From an uncultured Bryobacteraceae bacterium (GTDB lineage Bacteria > Acidobacteriota > Terriglobia > Bryobacterales > Bryobacteraceae): a stretch of DNA of 64,000 nt. Each line of letters starts with the position of its first letter. Positions within the stretch are counted from its first letter, which is position 1. This document shows, in pieces, positions 9,396 to 17,723 of the stretch. The notes beneath the pieces were generated by a model. It did not search any database and was not told the origin of the DNA. It saw only the letters and a program-made list of their open reading frames with translations. The stretch spans positions 682,001 to 746,000 of the forward strand of contig CALDSU010000005.1 in the NCBI GenBank assembly GCA_937924525.1, read 5' to 3'. A program made the position numbers and the translations under genes.

Positions 9396-9478
9396 TCCCG
9401 AGACGCGCACACGCGGCGACAGCAGCACTCCGGGTGTGCTAAGCTCGCAATTCTTCGGCGGGTTCGCCGATCGGGGAA

Positions 9479-11131
9479 ATGATGTCCACCCCTACCCACC
9501 CGAAGGGCGCACGCGCGCGCGTCCTTCTCTCTTCCGTTTTCGGTCCTTACGCGCAGGACGACGCCTATGGGAGCCGTTCCATCAATCCGATGGAGCTTTA
9601 TCATAATCAGGTAACCCGGGAGCAGGGCCCTTTTTCGCTGCGCCTGTTTCATCGTTCCTGGGGCATTCTTTTTATTCAGGCGAATATTTCCGCGCCCTGC
9701 ACGGTGCTGGATTTTCCCACCCGGGAACGCTTCCGCAAGGAACTCGAAGCGCACCGCTACGACGTGGTCGGCATCTCGTCGATTGTGATGAACGTCGGCA
9801 AGGTGAAGGAAATGTGCCGGATGGTGCGCGAGGTGTCGCCGCATTCCACCATCGTGGTGGGCGGCCATGTCGCCGCGATTCCGGAATTGCCCGCGCTGAT
9901 CGACGCCGACCACATTGTGCGCGGCGAAGGGATCGCCTGGATGCGCCGCTTTCTAGGCGAGGATGACTCGAGGCCGATCGTTCATCCGCCCATCGAGTCG
10001 GGCTTCGGCCATCGGGTGATGGGACTCAAGCTGCCCTTCAAGATGGGTTCCACCACCGCGACCATTGTGCCTTCCGTGGGTTGTCCGATGGGTTGCAACT
10101 TCTGCGCCACCTCGGCGTTTTTCGGCGGCAAAGGCAAGATCGTCAACTTCATCGAGTCCGGCCGGGAGTTGTTCCGCGTCATGGAGGAAAGCGAGCGGGC
10201 GCTGCGCCTGGACTCGTTCTTCATGATGGATGAGAATTTCCTTCTTTACCGTAAACGCGCGCTGGAGTTGCTGGACTGCATGAAGCAGGCGGGCAAGGCG
10301 TGGAACCTTTACGTATTCTCGTCGGCGAACGCCATCCGCAAGTACACGATGGAGGAACTCACGGAACTCGGCGTTTCCTGGGTTTGGATGGGGCTGGAAT
10401 CGCCGCGCGCCGGTTACGCCAAGCTCCAGGGCAGCGACGCCGTTTCCCTGACGCGCGAACTGCGCAGCCATGGCATCCGCGTGCTGGGCTCCACCATCAT
10501 CGGCATGGAGCACCACACGCCCGAGAATATCCAGGCGGAGATCGACCACGCGGTGGATTGCGGCACGGACTTTCACCAGTTCATGCTGTACACGCCCTTA
10601 CCCGGCACCGAACTCAACGAACAGATGAAGCGCGAGGGACGGCTGCTCGACGTCGACCTGGCCGACATCCACGGGCAGTACAAGTTCAACTGGAAACATC
10701 CGCATATCAGCCGGGACGATTCGAAACGTTTTCTTGATTTTGCGTTTTTGCGCGATTTCGAAATCAACGGGCCCAGCCTCGCCCGCATCGCCGCCACCAC
10801 GCTGGAAGGCTGGAAGCGCTACCGGTTTTACCCCGACTGGCGCGTTCGCAAGCGCTTCGAACGGGAAGCCGCCGCGTTAAAAACGTATTACAGCGGCGTG
10901 CTGTGGGCCATGGAAAAGCATTTGGCCGAGACGAACGCGGCGGTGGCGGCGCGGATGCGCGCGTTGCGCGATGAGATTTGCCGCGAGTGCGGGGTTTCGT
11001 CCGCCTGGATCGCCCGGATGGTGGGACCGCTGCTGCTGTGGACCACGCGCCGCGAGCAGAAACGCCTGGCGCGGGGCGTCACCTACGAGCCAAGGACGTT
11101 TGTAAACCGCACGAACTGGCAGGAAGCCTGA
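9479..11131 (+). CDS. B12-binding-domain radical SAM protein
   Basis: 550 residues. The N-terminal part (about 60-165) has a Rossmann-like arrangement typical of cobalamin-binding radical SAM enzymes (YDVVGISSIVMNVGKV ... VVGGHVAAIPE) but lacks the DxHxxG cobalamin-ligand motif. The radical SAM core carries Cys202-x3-Cys206-x2-Cys209 (GCPMGCNFC) for the 4Fe-4S cluster that cleaves S-adenosylmethionine, followed by MMDENFLLYRKRA and WMGLESPRAGYAKL typical of the Elp3/MiaB-like barrel. The C-terminal 130 residues are helical. Reaction unknown; related class-B proteins do methylations or rearrangements in lipid and natural-product pathways. Start ATGATG chosen because upstream is non-coding. Confidence 0.9.
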   Translation: MMSTPTHPKGARARVLLSSVFGPYAQDDAYGSRSINPMELYHNQVTREQGPFSLRLFHRSWGILFIQANISAPCTVLDFPTRERFRKELEAHRYDVVGISSIVMNVGKVKEMCRMVREVSPHSTIVVGGHVAAIPELPALIDADHIVRGEGIAWMRRFLGEDDSRPIVHPPIESGFGHRVMGLKLPFKMGSTTATIVPSVGCPMGCNFCATSAFFGGKGKIVNFIESGRELFRVMEESERALRLDSFFMMDENFLLYRKRALELLDCMKQAGKAWNLYVFSSANAIRKYTMEELTELGVSWVWMGLESPRAGYAKLQGSDAVSLTRELRSHGIRVLGSTIIGMEHHTPENIQAEIDHAVDCGTDFHQFMLYTPLPGTELNEQMKREGRLLDVDLADIHGQYKFNWKHPHISRDDSKRFLDFAFLRDFEINGPSLARIAATTLEGWKRYRFYPDWRVRKRFEREAAALKTYYSGVLWAMEKHLAETNAAVAARMRALRDEICRECGVSSAWIARMVGPLLLWTTRREQKRLARGVTYEPRTFVNRTNWQEA

Positions 11132-11235
11132 ATCCGTCCCGCCCGGCGGCCGCGGACCACGTTTGGCGTCCTCTCTGCTGGACGCCCGGGCGATTCGCCG
11201 CTGCGCCCAGGGCCGCAATCTGCCAACCTAGCCCT

Positions 11236-12648
11236 ATGCGGCGGCTTTCCATTCTGTTCCTCGCCCCGGCCGTCCTGCTCGCGCAGGAGGCGTTGCGGTT
11301 CGGCCAGGACCTGCAACTGTTCGTCGATGACTATCTGCTCGAGTCCCTGCACGGCGTCAGTTTGCGGCTTCACGAACCGCGCCCCGCCGGCGCGGCCCTC
11401 GCCTTCGATCAACCATGGGAAGGAAATGTCAGCGCGTACGTCACCGTGTTCCGCGACGACGAGAAGGTCCGCATGTACTATCGCGGCGTGAACGACCCGG
11501 CCTACGTGCAACCATCGGCGTTGAAGCCCGGGGAGACCATCCTCCCGAAGAATTCGGAAGTGATCTGCTACGCCGAGAGCCCGGACGGCATCACGTGGAC
11601 GAAGCCGCAGCTGGGCATTTTCGAGTTCCGGGGCTCGAAGGCCAACAATATTCTGATGGCCGGCGAGGCGCGGCACAATTTCGCGCCGTTTAAGGACGGC
11701 AACCCCGCCGCGCCCGCCGAGGCCCGGTACAAAGGAGTCGGCGGCTCCCGGCAGCTTTGGGCGTACCAGTCCGCCGACGGGATCCATTGGAAGAAAATGC
11801 GCGAGGAGCCGGTGATTACCGACGGCGCGTTCGACTCGCTGAACGTGGCGTTCTGGGACGCGCGGCGCGGGGAGTACGTCGCCATCTACCGCGATTTCCT
11901 GCAAGGGATTCGCACCATCAAGTGCGCGCGCTCGAAGGATTTTCTCAACTGGACCAAAGGCGAATGGGCCGACTACGGCAAGGCGCCCGCCGAGCATCTC
12001 TATACCAACGCCACGCAGCCTTACTTCCGCGCGCCGCAGATCTACCTGGCGTTTCCGAAGCGCTACGTTCCTTACCGGGCGGGGCACCCGGGCGTTGAGA
12101 CCGGAGTGTCCGAGGCGGTGTTCATGAGCAGCCGGGACGGGGTGCGCTGGCATCGGTTCCTCGAGGCTTTTATCCGGCCCGGGCGCGACCCGCGGGACTG
12201 GGTACACCGGAATCGCATGGTCGCCACCGGGATCCTGCCAACGGCCGAGGATGAGCTCTCGCTGTACGTTTCGCGCCACTACAACTTCCCCAGCGCGTTT
12301 CTGGAGCGGGTGACCCTGCGCACCGACGGCTTCGTTTCCGTGCACGGCGATTTCCGCGGCGGGCACGTCACCACCAAGCCGCTTTCCATCGAGGGGCGGC
12401 AGCTGGTGCTCAACTACGCGACGTCCGCCGCGGGCGGCATCCGCTGGGAGATTCTGGATCTGAACGGCAACCCGCTGCCCGGCTACGGCCGCGACGAAAC
12501 CCGGCTGCTGAACGGCGACCAGATCGCGGAGACGATTCCGCTCGAGCGCGCCCGGCCGCAACCCGAACGGCGGTTGGGCGCCCGGCCCGTCCGCCTCCGC
12601 TTCCACCTGAAAGACGCGGATCTCTATTCCCTCCGCTTTACCGAATGA
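11236..12648 (+). CDS. Secreted glycosidase-like beta-propeller protein
   Basis: 470 residues starting at the ATG that gives a clean signal peptide (MRRLSILFLAPAVLLAQ, cleavage near AQ). The frame is open further upstream but that part has no conserved look. The mature part begins FGQDLQLFVDDYLLESLHGVSLRLHEP, a block I associate with GH32/GH43-like five-bladed propellers in Acidobacteriota and Planctomycetes, with repeated blade motifs (SPDGITWTKPQLG, SADGIHWKKM, SRDGVRWHRF). Probably acts on a polysaccharide or glycoconjugate; catalytic residues cannot be assigned with certainty. The stop overlaps the start of the aldolase gene, so the two are likely one catabolic unit. Confidence 0.75.
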   Translation: MRRLSILFLAPAVLLAQEALRFGQDLQLFVDDYLLESLHGVSLRLHEPRPAGAALAFDQPWEGNVSAYVTVFRDDEKVRMYYRGVNDPAYVQPSALKPGETILPKNSEVICYAESPDGITWTKPQLGIFEFRGSKANNILMAGEARHNFAPFKDGNPAAPAEARYKGVGGSRQLWAYQSADGIHWKKMREEPVITDGAFDSLNVAFWDARRGEYVAIYRDFLQGIRTIKCARSKDFLNWTKGEWADYGKAPAEHLYTNATQPYFRAPQIYLAFPKRYVPYRAGHPGVETGVSEAVFMSSRDGVRWHRFLEAFIRPGRDPRDWVHRNRMVATGILPTAEDELSLYVSRHYNFPSAFLERVTLRTDGFVSVHGDFRGGHVTTKPLSIEGRQLVLNYATSAAGGIRWEILDLNGNPLPGYGRDETRLLNGDQIAETIPLERARPQPERRLGARPVRLRFHLKDADLYSLRFTE

Positions 12649-13595
12649 ACATGTCCACCTCACCGCGCGTGCAGGGAGTGGTTGTGCCCATGCTGACGCC
12701 GCTGACAGCGTCGGCGGAAATCGACGGGGAAGGCGTCAGCCGCCTGGTGGAATTTCTCCACCGTGGCGGGGTCAGCGCGCTGTTCACCCTCGGCTCATCG
12801 GGGGAATTCTGCGCGCTCACCTGGCCGAAGCAATGCACGCTGCTGCGGCATGCCGTCGCGTGTGCGCGGGGCCGCCTGCCGGTGTACGCGGGCGTCTCGG
12901 GCAACTGCCTCGCCGAGGTGCAGGAGCGCTGCGCCGCGGTGGCGGCGCTCGGCGCGGACGCCGTGGTGTGCGTGCCGCCGTTCTATTTCCGGAACACGCA
13001 GGAGCAGTTATACGCTTTTCTTTCCGCGATTGCCGATGCCTCGCCGGTTCCGGTGATCCTGTACAACATTCCCTACCGCACGAACAATCCGATCGAGAAC
13101 GATACCGTGGTCAGACTGGCGGCGCACGGGAACATCATCGGCCTGAAGGATACCATCTCCGACTTCGCCCGCACGCTGTCGCTCCTGCACCGGTTGCAGC
13201 CCTATCCGCACTTCGGCTACTTGCACGGCAGCGAATACCTGGCGCTGGCCAGCGCTCTGTATGGCGCAGCCGGATGCGTCCCCTCGCTCGCGAACTTCGT
13301 GCCGGAGTTTTTCTCGCGCGCCTGGAACCGCGCCGCGGCGGGGGACCTGGCGGCGCTGCTGCCGCTCCAGGCGAAAATCGAAAGGCTCATGCGCGGCTTT
13401 TTTCTGCTGGAGCGCGGCAGCGAATCCACCGAACTCCGCCTGATGGCGCTGAAGACCATCCTGGCTGTGCTGGGCGTGATCGAGCCGCACATGGCGCAAC
13501 TCTGTCCCGCTTCGTCACCGGAGCTGCTCGAGCCCGCCCGGCGGCTGATCGAGGAAGAAGGCATCACGGAGACCGGGGGCGTCGCCGGATGGTAG
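12645..13595 (+). CDS. Dihydrodipicolinate synthase/N-acetylneuraminate lyase family aldolase
   Basis: 316 residues, a full (beta/alpha)8 class I aldolase. Visible landmarks: GSSGEF at about 48-53, Tyr140 in YNIPYRTN, Arg145 in the same motif, and Schiff-base Lys168 in GLKDT. The Arg after the YNIP block is the DHDPS-type carboxylate ligand, whereas sialic acid lyases differ there. Because it is coupled by ATGA to a secreted glycosidase-like protein rather than to lysine genes, a sugar-acid or keto-acid aldolase/dehydratase is likelier than the lysine pathway enzyme DapA. Substrate unproved. Confidence 0.85.
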   Translation: MNMSTSPRVQGVVVPMLTPLTASAEIDGEGVSRLVEFLHRGGVSALFTLGSSGEFCALTWPKQCTLLRHAVACARGRLPVYAGVSGNCLAEVQERCAAVAALGADAVVCVPPFYFRNTQEQLYAFLSAIADASPVPVILYNIPYRTNNPIENDTVVRLAAHGNIIGLKDTISDFARTLSLLHRLQPYPHFGYLHGSEYLALASALYGAAGCVPSLANFVPEFFSRAWNRAAAGDLAALLPLQAKIERLMRGFFLLERGSESTELRLMALKTILAVLGVIEPHMAQLCPASSPELLEPARRLIEEEGITETGGVAGW

Positions 13596-13666
13596 GCAGT
13601 CCCGGCGAGCCGGCTGGGTTCCCGCCGGGCTTTGCGTCGCCTGAGGCTTACGGACTGGGATCCCGC

Positions 13667-15337
13667 TCACGGGGCTGTCGGAGGCAGGCGGCAATCGCTG
13701 GTGACGTCCCGGAACAGACGCAGATCCATAAACTCGGCGGCGCGGGTCACGCGCAGGTCAAGCTGTTGCATCGCGACCAGGCCCGGCGCCAGGCCGAAAA
13801 AGAGGGGCACGAACGCTCCTTCGCCGCCCAGCAGCGGGGCGGCCGCCACAGGAATCAGCCGGTCCAGGGGGTTCGGCTCACCATAAGGGACCGGTTCGAC
13901 TCCTTGAAGACCGGTCAGGTAGAGATGAATGACTTCCCCGGCGCGCGCTGGATCCTCCGGGGTGACCAGCCGGTCGAAATTTTCGTGCAACGTCCCGAAA
14001 CAGGTGACCACCCGAGGCTGCAGGCGGAACTTCCAGCGAAACCGGATCGGGTGATCGGGGTGCTCGACCACCGCGTCGGTGCGCGGAATCGCGTCGGGCG
14101 CGTAAGGCGCCTGGAACCATGCCGCGTCCGCGCTGACCGGACGAAGCGGCCATTCGAAACCTCCGGCGTGGACGCGCCAGCCCACGGCATCGCCGAACGC
14201 GTCTTTCAGCACCACCAGGGAGCCCGCGCCGAGAAGGAGGGTGGGCTCGACCGGCCCATAGCAGACCAGAAGGCACGGCGGGCCGTCATACGGCGCGGGA
14301 ACTTCCCGGAGCGCAGGGAAAGGTTCCAGCCAGGTGGCAACCTCCCCGGTGGCCACGTCGACACGCAGGAGGCGGCCCGCGCGATTGACCGCAAAGGCTG
14401 CCCGGCCATCGCCGGAAAGGACGAACTCAGCGAGCGGCTCATCCGGCAAAGGCAGGCCGCGCGACGTCCGCGTCTCGCGGCGGAAGATGTGGAGCCGCCC
14501 GTCCAGCGAGAGGAATGCAAGCGTGCGGCCATCGTCGTCGAGCATGGGCGCCCCGCCAGCCACGGGCGCCGCGGCCAGATCTTCCTCCGTGGCGCGGTCC
14601 ACGTCGATCCAGCGCAGGCGGCCCGGGCTGCCCTCCACGTAAACCACGTTGCGGCCCTGCGCGTCGATCACCGCCTCGTCGGCGCGATATACATGCCGCA
14701 AGACCCTCGCGCCCGCGGCCGAAACGAGGTGTAACTGACCGCTGGGTGAGAACACCAGCGCCTGATCGCGATCGGTCAGGCTGCGCCGTCCGGATCGCTT
14801 GCTGGCGAGAGAGAAGCCGCCGCGCGGGAACAGTGGCTGAAGGCCGTCCACGCGGTAGAGCCCCTGGTAGACCGGCGGCTCCGGTTCCAGCCCGCGGCAG
14901 ACTTCGGTCTGTTCCAGCCACACGTTTCGCCCATCCCGCGTCAGGCGCGCGAGCGTGCGATGGCCGAACACCTCGCGGGTGGTCTCCGGTCCCTGGATCG
15001 CAAAAGAACCGCGGCAGGGCGCCGCCAAAAAGCAGGTGCTGCCGCCAACGCCGCAGGAGCGCTTCCCGTAAAACGACGTGACAAGGGTGTTTCCGTCCGC
15101 GCTGAGGTCGGCCGCGCCGTCGCCTTCCACCTCGCCGCGGCTGCGTTCGAACGCGCGAACGGCAAGCTTACCATCCGCCAACCGGCGGGCTTCATGCCAT
15201 GCGGTATTCACAAACCCGGTTTGCGCCTCGAACAGGACCATACTGCCATCGGCATTGGTAACCAGGTTGGAGTACGAAGACGGCGCGGCCGGCAGGAGAC
15301 CCGCCGCCAGCCATATGGCGATCAGCGCCTTGGACAT
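13667..15337 (-). CDS. Secreted beta-propeller protein with TIGR03437-like C-terminus
   Basis: 556 residues with a signal peptide (MSKALIAIWLAAGLLPAAPS). The middle (about 30-330) has repeats with PSGQLHLVS, DAQGRNVVYVE, DDDGRTLAFLS, SGDGRAAFAV, typical of WD40/TolB-like propeller blades. The final 100 residues (AGEVIHLYLTGLQGVEPVPYG ... FFGLAPGLVAMQQLDLRV) resemble the Ig-like C-terminal domain TIGR03437, abundant in Solibacter-type Acidobacteriota; that similarity is from memory and is the main lineage clue here. Located convergently to the aldolase gene. Function not known; a cell-surface or secreted binding role is the most likely. Confidence 0.72.
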   Translation of the reverse strand: MSKALIAIWLAAGLLPAAPSSYSNLVTNADGSMVLFEAQTGFVNTAWHEARRLADGKLAVRAFERSRGEVEGDGAADLSADGNTLVTSFYGKRSCGVGGSTCFLAAPCRGSFAIQGPETTREVFGHRTLARLTRDGRNVWLEQTEVCRGLEPEPPVYQGLYRVDGLQPLFPRGGFSLASKRSGRRSLTDRDQALVFSPSGQLHLVSAAGARVLRHVYRADEAVIDAQGRNVVYVEGSPGRLRWIDVDRATEEDLAAAPVAGGAPMLDDDGRTLAFLSLDGRLHIFRRETRTSRGLPLPDEPLAEFVLSGDGRAAFAVNRAGRLLRVDVATGEVATWLEPFPALREVPAPYDGPPCLLVCYGPVEPTLLLGAGSLVVLKDAFGDAVGWRVHAGGFEWPLRPVSADAAWFQAPYAPDAIPRTDAVVEHPDHPIRFRWKFRLQPRVVTCFGTLHENFDRLVTPEDPARAGEVIHLYLTGLQGVEPVPYGEPNPLDRLIPVAAAPLLGGEGAFVPLFFGLAPGLVAMQQLDLRVTRAAEFMDLRLFRDVTSDCRLPPTAP

Positions 15338-15385
15338 AAGGACCTTCCGGTAACCTGACGCTACAACTCAAAGACGCCCGGCGCC

Positions 15386-15391
15386 TATAAT
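15386..15391 (+). promoter_or_regulatory. -10 box (TATAAT) for the hexahaem cytochrome / atp operon
   Basis: A perfect TATAAT ends 12 bases before the cytochrome ATG, predicting a 5' leader of only about 6 bases. No convincing -35 was found at 16-18 bases upstream. Confidence 0.6.
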
Positions 15392-15403
15392 CGGTTAGCG
15401 ATC

Positions 15404-15898
15404 ATGTGGACTTTCTTGATGCTGCTCCTTTTCGCTATCGTGCCCGCAGGCCGCGCGCAAAAGAATCACGAGGTCTGCCAGAACTGCCACGAGGACAAAC
15501 TCAACGATTACAAGGCGCACAAACACTTCGCCAGCGGATTCAGTTGTGACGCCTGCCACGGGGAGAGCGAGCAGCATGCCGGCTCGAACGCCGCCATCGC
15601 GCCCGATCGGGTCAGCCGCGGGCACGAGATTCCGGAACTCTGCGGAAGCTGCCATGGGGACGCGCAAAAGCAGTATGCAGCCAGCAAGCATGCGGCGCTG
15701 GTGCTGGCGAAGGCCGGGACGAAAGCCCCGGAGTGCGCCACTTGTCACGGGCACCACCGTCCGCGCACCGCCGCGCATACCCTGGCCCAGTGCCAAAAGT
15801 GCCACGCCAAGCTTTCGGAAGCACACCCGAAAATGGAAAGCGACACGCAGTGCTGGACCTGCCACTCGCCGCATACATTGAAGATCGCCTCCCCATGA
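15404..15898 (+). CDS. Secreted hexahaem c-type cytochrome
   Basis: 164 residues with signal peptide (MWTFLMLLLFAIVPAGRAQ). Six CXXCH haem-c sites are seen at about 25-29, 48-52, 80-84, 111-115, 130-134 and 150-154, with extra His residues between them that could serve as distal ligands (cytochrome c7/NrfH/octahaem-like fold class). It should work in the periplasm as an electron carrier. The TGA stop overlaps the ATG of atpZ (ATGA), so a respiratory cytochrome is translationally coupled to ATP synthase F0 genes. Not a known component of F-ATPases; specific partner unknown. Confidence 0.88.
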   Translation: MWTFLMLLLFAIVPAGRAQKNHEVCQNCHEDKLNDYKAHKHFASGFSCDACHGESEQHAGSNAAIAPDRVSRGHEIPELCGSCHGDAQKQYAASKHAALVLAKAGTKAPECATCHGHHRPRTAAHTLAQCQKCHAKLSEAHPKMESDTQCWTCHSPHTLKIASP

Positions 15899-16119
15899 AA
15901 CGTCCCAAATCCGCGCTGACCAAAGTAGGCGAGTACTCCGCGCTGGCGTTCCTGCTCCCCTCCGCCACGGCGGTGGGCTACATCCTGGGTGTATACGCCG
16001 ACCAGGCGTTGGGCACCCGGTATCTGTACCTGGTCTTCACGCTGCTCGGCATCGCCGCGGGAATCATCAAACTGCTTCAGCAACTCCAGAAAGACCTGCG
16101 TAACGGCGATGGGTCCTGA
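15895..16119 (+). CDS. atpZ: AtpZ/AtpI-type ATP synthase accessory membrane protein
   Basis: 74 residues: KVGEYSALAFLLPSATAVGYILGVYAD then a second helix YLYLVFTLLGIAAGIIKLLQQL. Two short helices joined by a GTR turn is the AtpZ (F0F1-ATPase subunit, PF09527) pattern; the family helps assembly or Mg2+ supply of F-ATPases. The start is the ATG that overlaps the cytochrome stop; the frame is open upstream but within the cytochrome gene. It overlaps the next gene by about 11 bases. Confidence 0.82.
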   Translation: MKRPKSALTKVGEYSALAFLLPSATAVGYILGVYADQALGTRYLYLVFTLLGIAAGIIKLLQQLQKDLRNGDGS

Positions 16120-16495
16120 CCGGATCATCCGCCGGATGGAGATGCACATCGGCTGGCTCGGGGCGCTCGGGTCGTTGGCCGCGTGCGCGGCCGGCGGTTT
16201 GCCCGCAGCCGGGGGCTTCCTGGTGGGAGCGGGGATCTCATACGTGAACTTTCGCTGGCTCCGGAAGATGGTGGACCGCCTGGGAGAAACCGCCGCCGGC
16301 GCGCCGCCGCGCGCGCGCATGGCCGTGCTGCTGGGTCTGCGTTATGTCCTGCTGGGCGCGGGAGCGTATGTTATGCTGAAATACTCGCCCTTGAGCCTTC
16401 CCGCGGCCTTGGCCGGGCTGTTTACCGCCGTCGCCGCGGTGCTCCTGGAGAGTCTGTTCGAGCTCGCTCGTTTATGGAACACGAACCGTGGCTGA
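16109..16495 (+). CDS. ATP synthase subunit I-like membrane protein
   Basis: 128 residues, four predicted helices (about 16-30, 33-45, 69-86, 92-110), consistent with the AtpI/ATP synthase subunit I family that precedes atpB in many operons. ATG inside the end of atpZ and a 22-base overlap with atpB imply coupling. The assignment depends on topology and position; sequence conservation in this family is low. Confidence 0.72.
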   Translation: MGPDRIIRRMEMHIGWLGALGSLAACAAGGLPAAGGFLVGAGISYVNFRWLRKMVDRLGETAAGAPPRARMAVLLGLRYVLLGAGAYVMLKYSPLSLPAALAGLFTAVAAVLLESLFELARLWNTNRG

Positions 16496-17211
16496 CCGCC
16501 CTGTTTAACGACCATCTCGCCGGTCTCGGCAATTGCCTCCTTTCGCTTGCGGGCGTGCAGGCCGCCCATCCCGAACGTCCCTGGTCCACGCCGGTGGTGA
16601 TGGAACTGCTGGTGTTCGCAGTCATCCTGGCGGTCTTCGGCATTCTCCGTTCGCGTTTGTCTATGGACAAGCCGGGGGCGCTGCAACACATCTTCGAACT
16701 CATCTATCACTTTCTTAAAGAGCAGGCGGAGGAAAACATCGGCCACGGCGCCCGAAAATATCTTCCGTTTTTCGGTACTCTGTTTCTCTTTATACTGTTC
16801 GCCAACCTGCTGGGAGTCATCCCCACCTTCGAATCGCCCACCATGTTTCCCGAGGTGCCGTTCGGGCTGGCGATCATGGCCTTCGCCTATTACAACTGGG
16901 CGGGCATGGCGGCGCAGGGCGCCGGGAAGTATCTGGCGCATTTCGCCGGGCCGATGCCCGTGCTGGCGCCCCTGATGATTCCTATTGAAATCATTTCGAA
17001 CCTCGCGCGCCCGTTGTCGCTGACGGTTCGTCTGTTCGCCAACATGTATGCGGGCGAGCAGGTGACCATCGTTTTTCTGAAGATGACGCTGCTGGTGGCG
17101 CCCGTCATCTTTATGGCTCTGCACGTCTTTGTCAGCGTGCTGCAAGCCTACGTGTTCACCCTGCTGACCATGATTTACGTGGCGGGAGCGGTGGCGCACG
17201 AGGAGCACTAG
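16474..17211 (+). CDS. atpB: F0F1 ATP synthase subunit a
   Basis: 245 residues with five or six membrane helices. The hallmark helix RPLSLTVRLFANMYAGEQ contains the essential stator Arg of subunit a, and PIEIISNLARPLSL precedes it as in canonical AtpB. It forms the two ion half-channels against the c ring. Start chosen at the ATG giving MEHEPWLTALFNDHLA, which overlaps the upstream gene. atpF, atpH and all F1 genes are absent from the window, so the ATP synthase genes are split on the chromosome. Confidence 0.96.
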   Translation: MEHEPWLTALFNDHLAGLGNCLLSLAGVQAAHPERPWSTPVVMELLVFAVILAVFGILRSRLSMDKPGALQHIFELIYHFLKEQAEENIGHGARKYLPFFGTLFLFILFANLLGVIPTFESPTMFPEVPFGLAIMAFAYYNWAGMAAQGAGKYLAHFAGPMPVLAPLMIPIEIISNLARPLSLTVRLFANMYAGEQVTIVFLKMTLLVAPVIFMALHVFVSVLQAYVFTLLTMIYVAGAVAHEEH

Positions 17212-17307
17212 AGCAAGTCCGCTTTCGAGCGTGAGCCCTTCGGGTCCCCCGGCCGCGATGCGGAACCACCTCCTCGGAAGCGAATTCATAAAAGGAGCAA
17301 CAACCCC

Positions 17308-17604
17308 ATGAACGTGAAAGTATTCGCGCTGGCGCTGATCCTGATGGTCTTCGCCGTGCCGATGTTTGCGCAGGAGCAGGGCGGAGGCACCAACTGGGTA
17401 GCCATCTCGTCCGGTTTCTCGATGGCGATTGCGTCCGGTCTTTGCGGCCTGGCGCAGGGCAACGCGGTAAAAGGCGCGGCGGAGGGCATGGCCCGCAACC
17501 CCGGCGCGGCCGGAGCGATCCGGTTCGCGCTGATTCTCGGCCTGGTCCTGATCGAATCGCTGGCGCTGTACACGCTGGTCATCATCATCCTGAAGGTCGT
17601 CTAA
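17308..17604 (+). CDS. atpE: F0F1 ATP synthase subunit c
   Basis: 98 residues. After a 20-residue hydrophobic, signal-like extension (MNVKVFALALILMVFAVPMFAQ), the hairpin follows with the polar loop ARNPGA (62-67) and the ion-carrying Glu83 in LIESLALY. Gln50 in helix 1, and Ser84 and Tyr88 beside Glu83, occupy the positions that coordinate Na+ in Ilyobacter-type c rings. A good Shine-Dalgarno (aaaggag) lies about 11 bases upstream of ATG. The preceding 96-base gap and strong site fit the higher copy number needed for c. A terminator follows. Confidence 0.94.
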   Translation: MNVKVFALALILMVFAVPMFAQEQGGGTNWVAISSGFSMAIASGLCGLAQGNAVKGAAEGMARNPGAAGAIRFALILGLVLIESLALYTLVIIILKVV

Positions 17605-17626
17605 GCGAATCGTCTTCTCAGAAGAG

Positions 17627-17665
17627 AGGCTGCCGGCGGGCGTGTTCCGCTCGGCAGCCTTTTTT
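17627..17665 (+). terminator. Rho-independent terminator after atpE
   Basis: Inverted repeat AGGCTGCCG ... CGGCAGCCT (9-bp stem) followed by six T, 23 bases after the atpE stop. It would end the cytochrome-atpZIBE transcript. Confidence 0.88.
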
Positions 17666-17723
17666 GGCTTGACGGGCAGATTGCCCCCGATTCGCCTCCG
17701 GAAGGATTGCCGCCGGATTACGC

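Noticed and set aside
13601-13633. Possible terminator CCCGGCG ... CGCCGGG after the aldolase
   Set aside because: The 7-bp stem has a 15-base loop and only three T after it, so it is too weak to list as a feature.
12833-14734. Long plus-strand open frame across the aldolase and the secreted propeller
   Set aside because: It overlaps two well-supported genes in other frames and has a low-complexity Arg/Gly/Pro-rich translation with no signal or motif.
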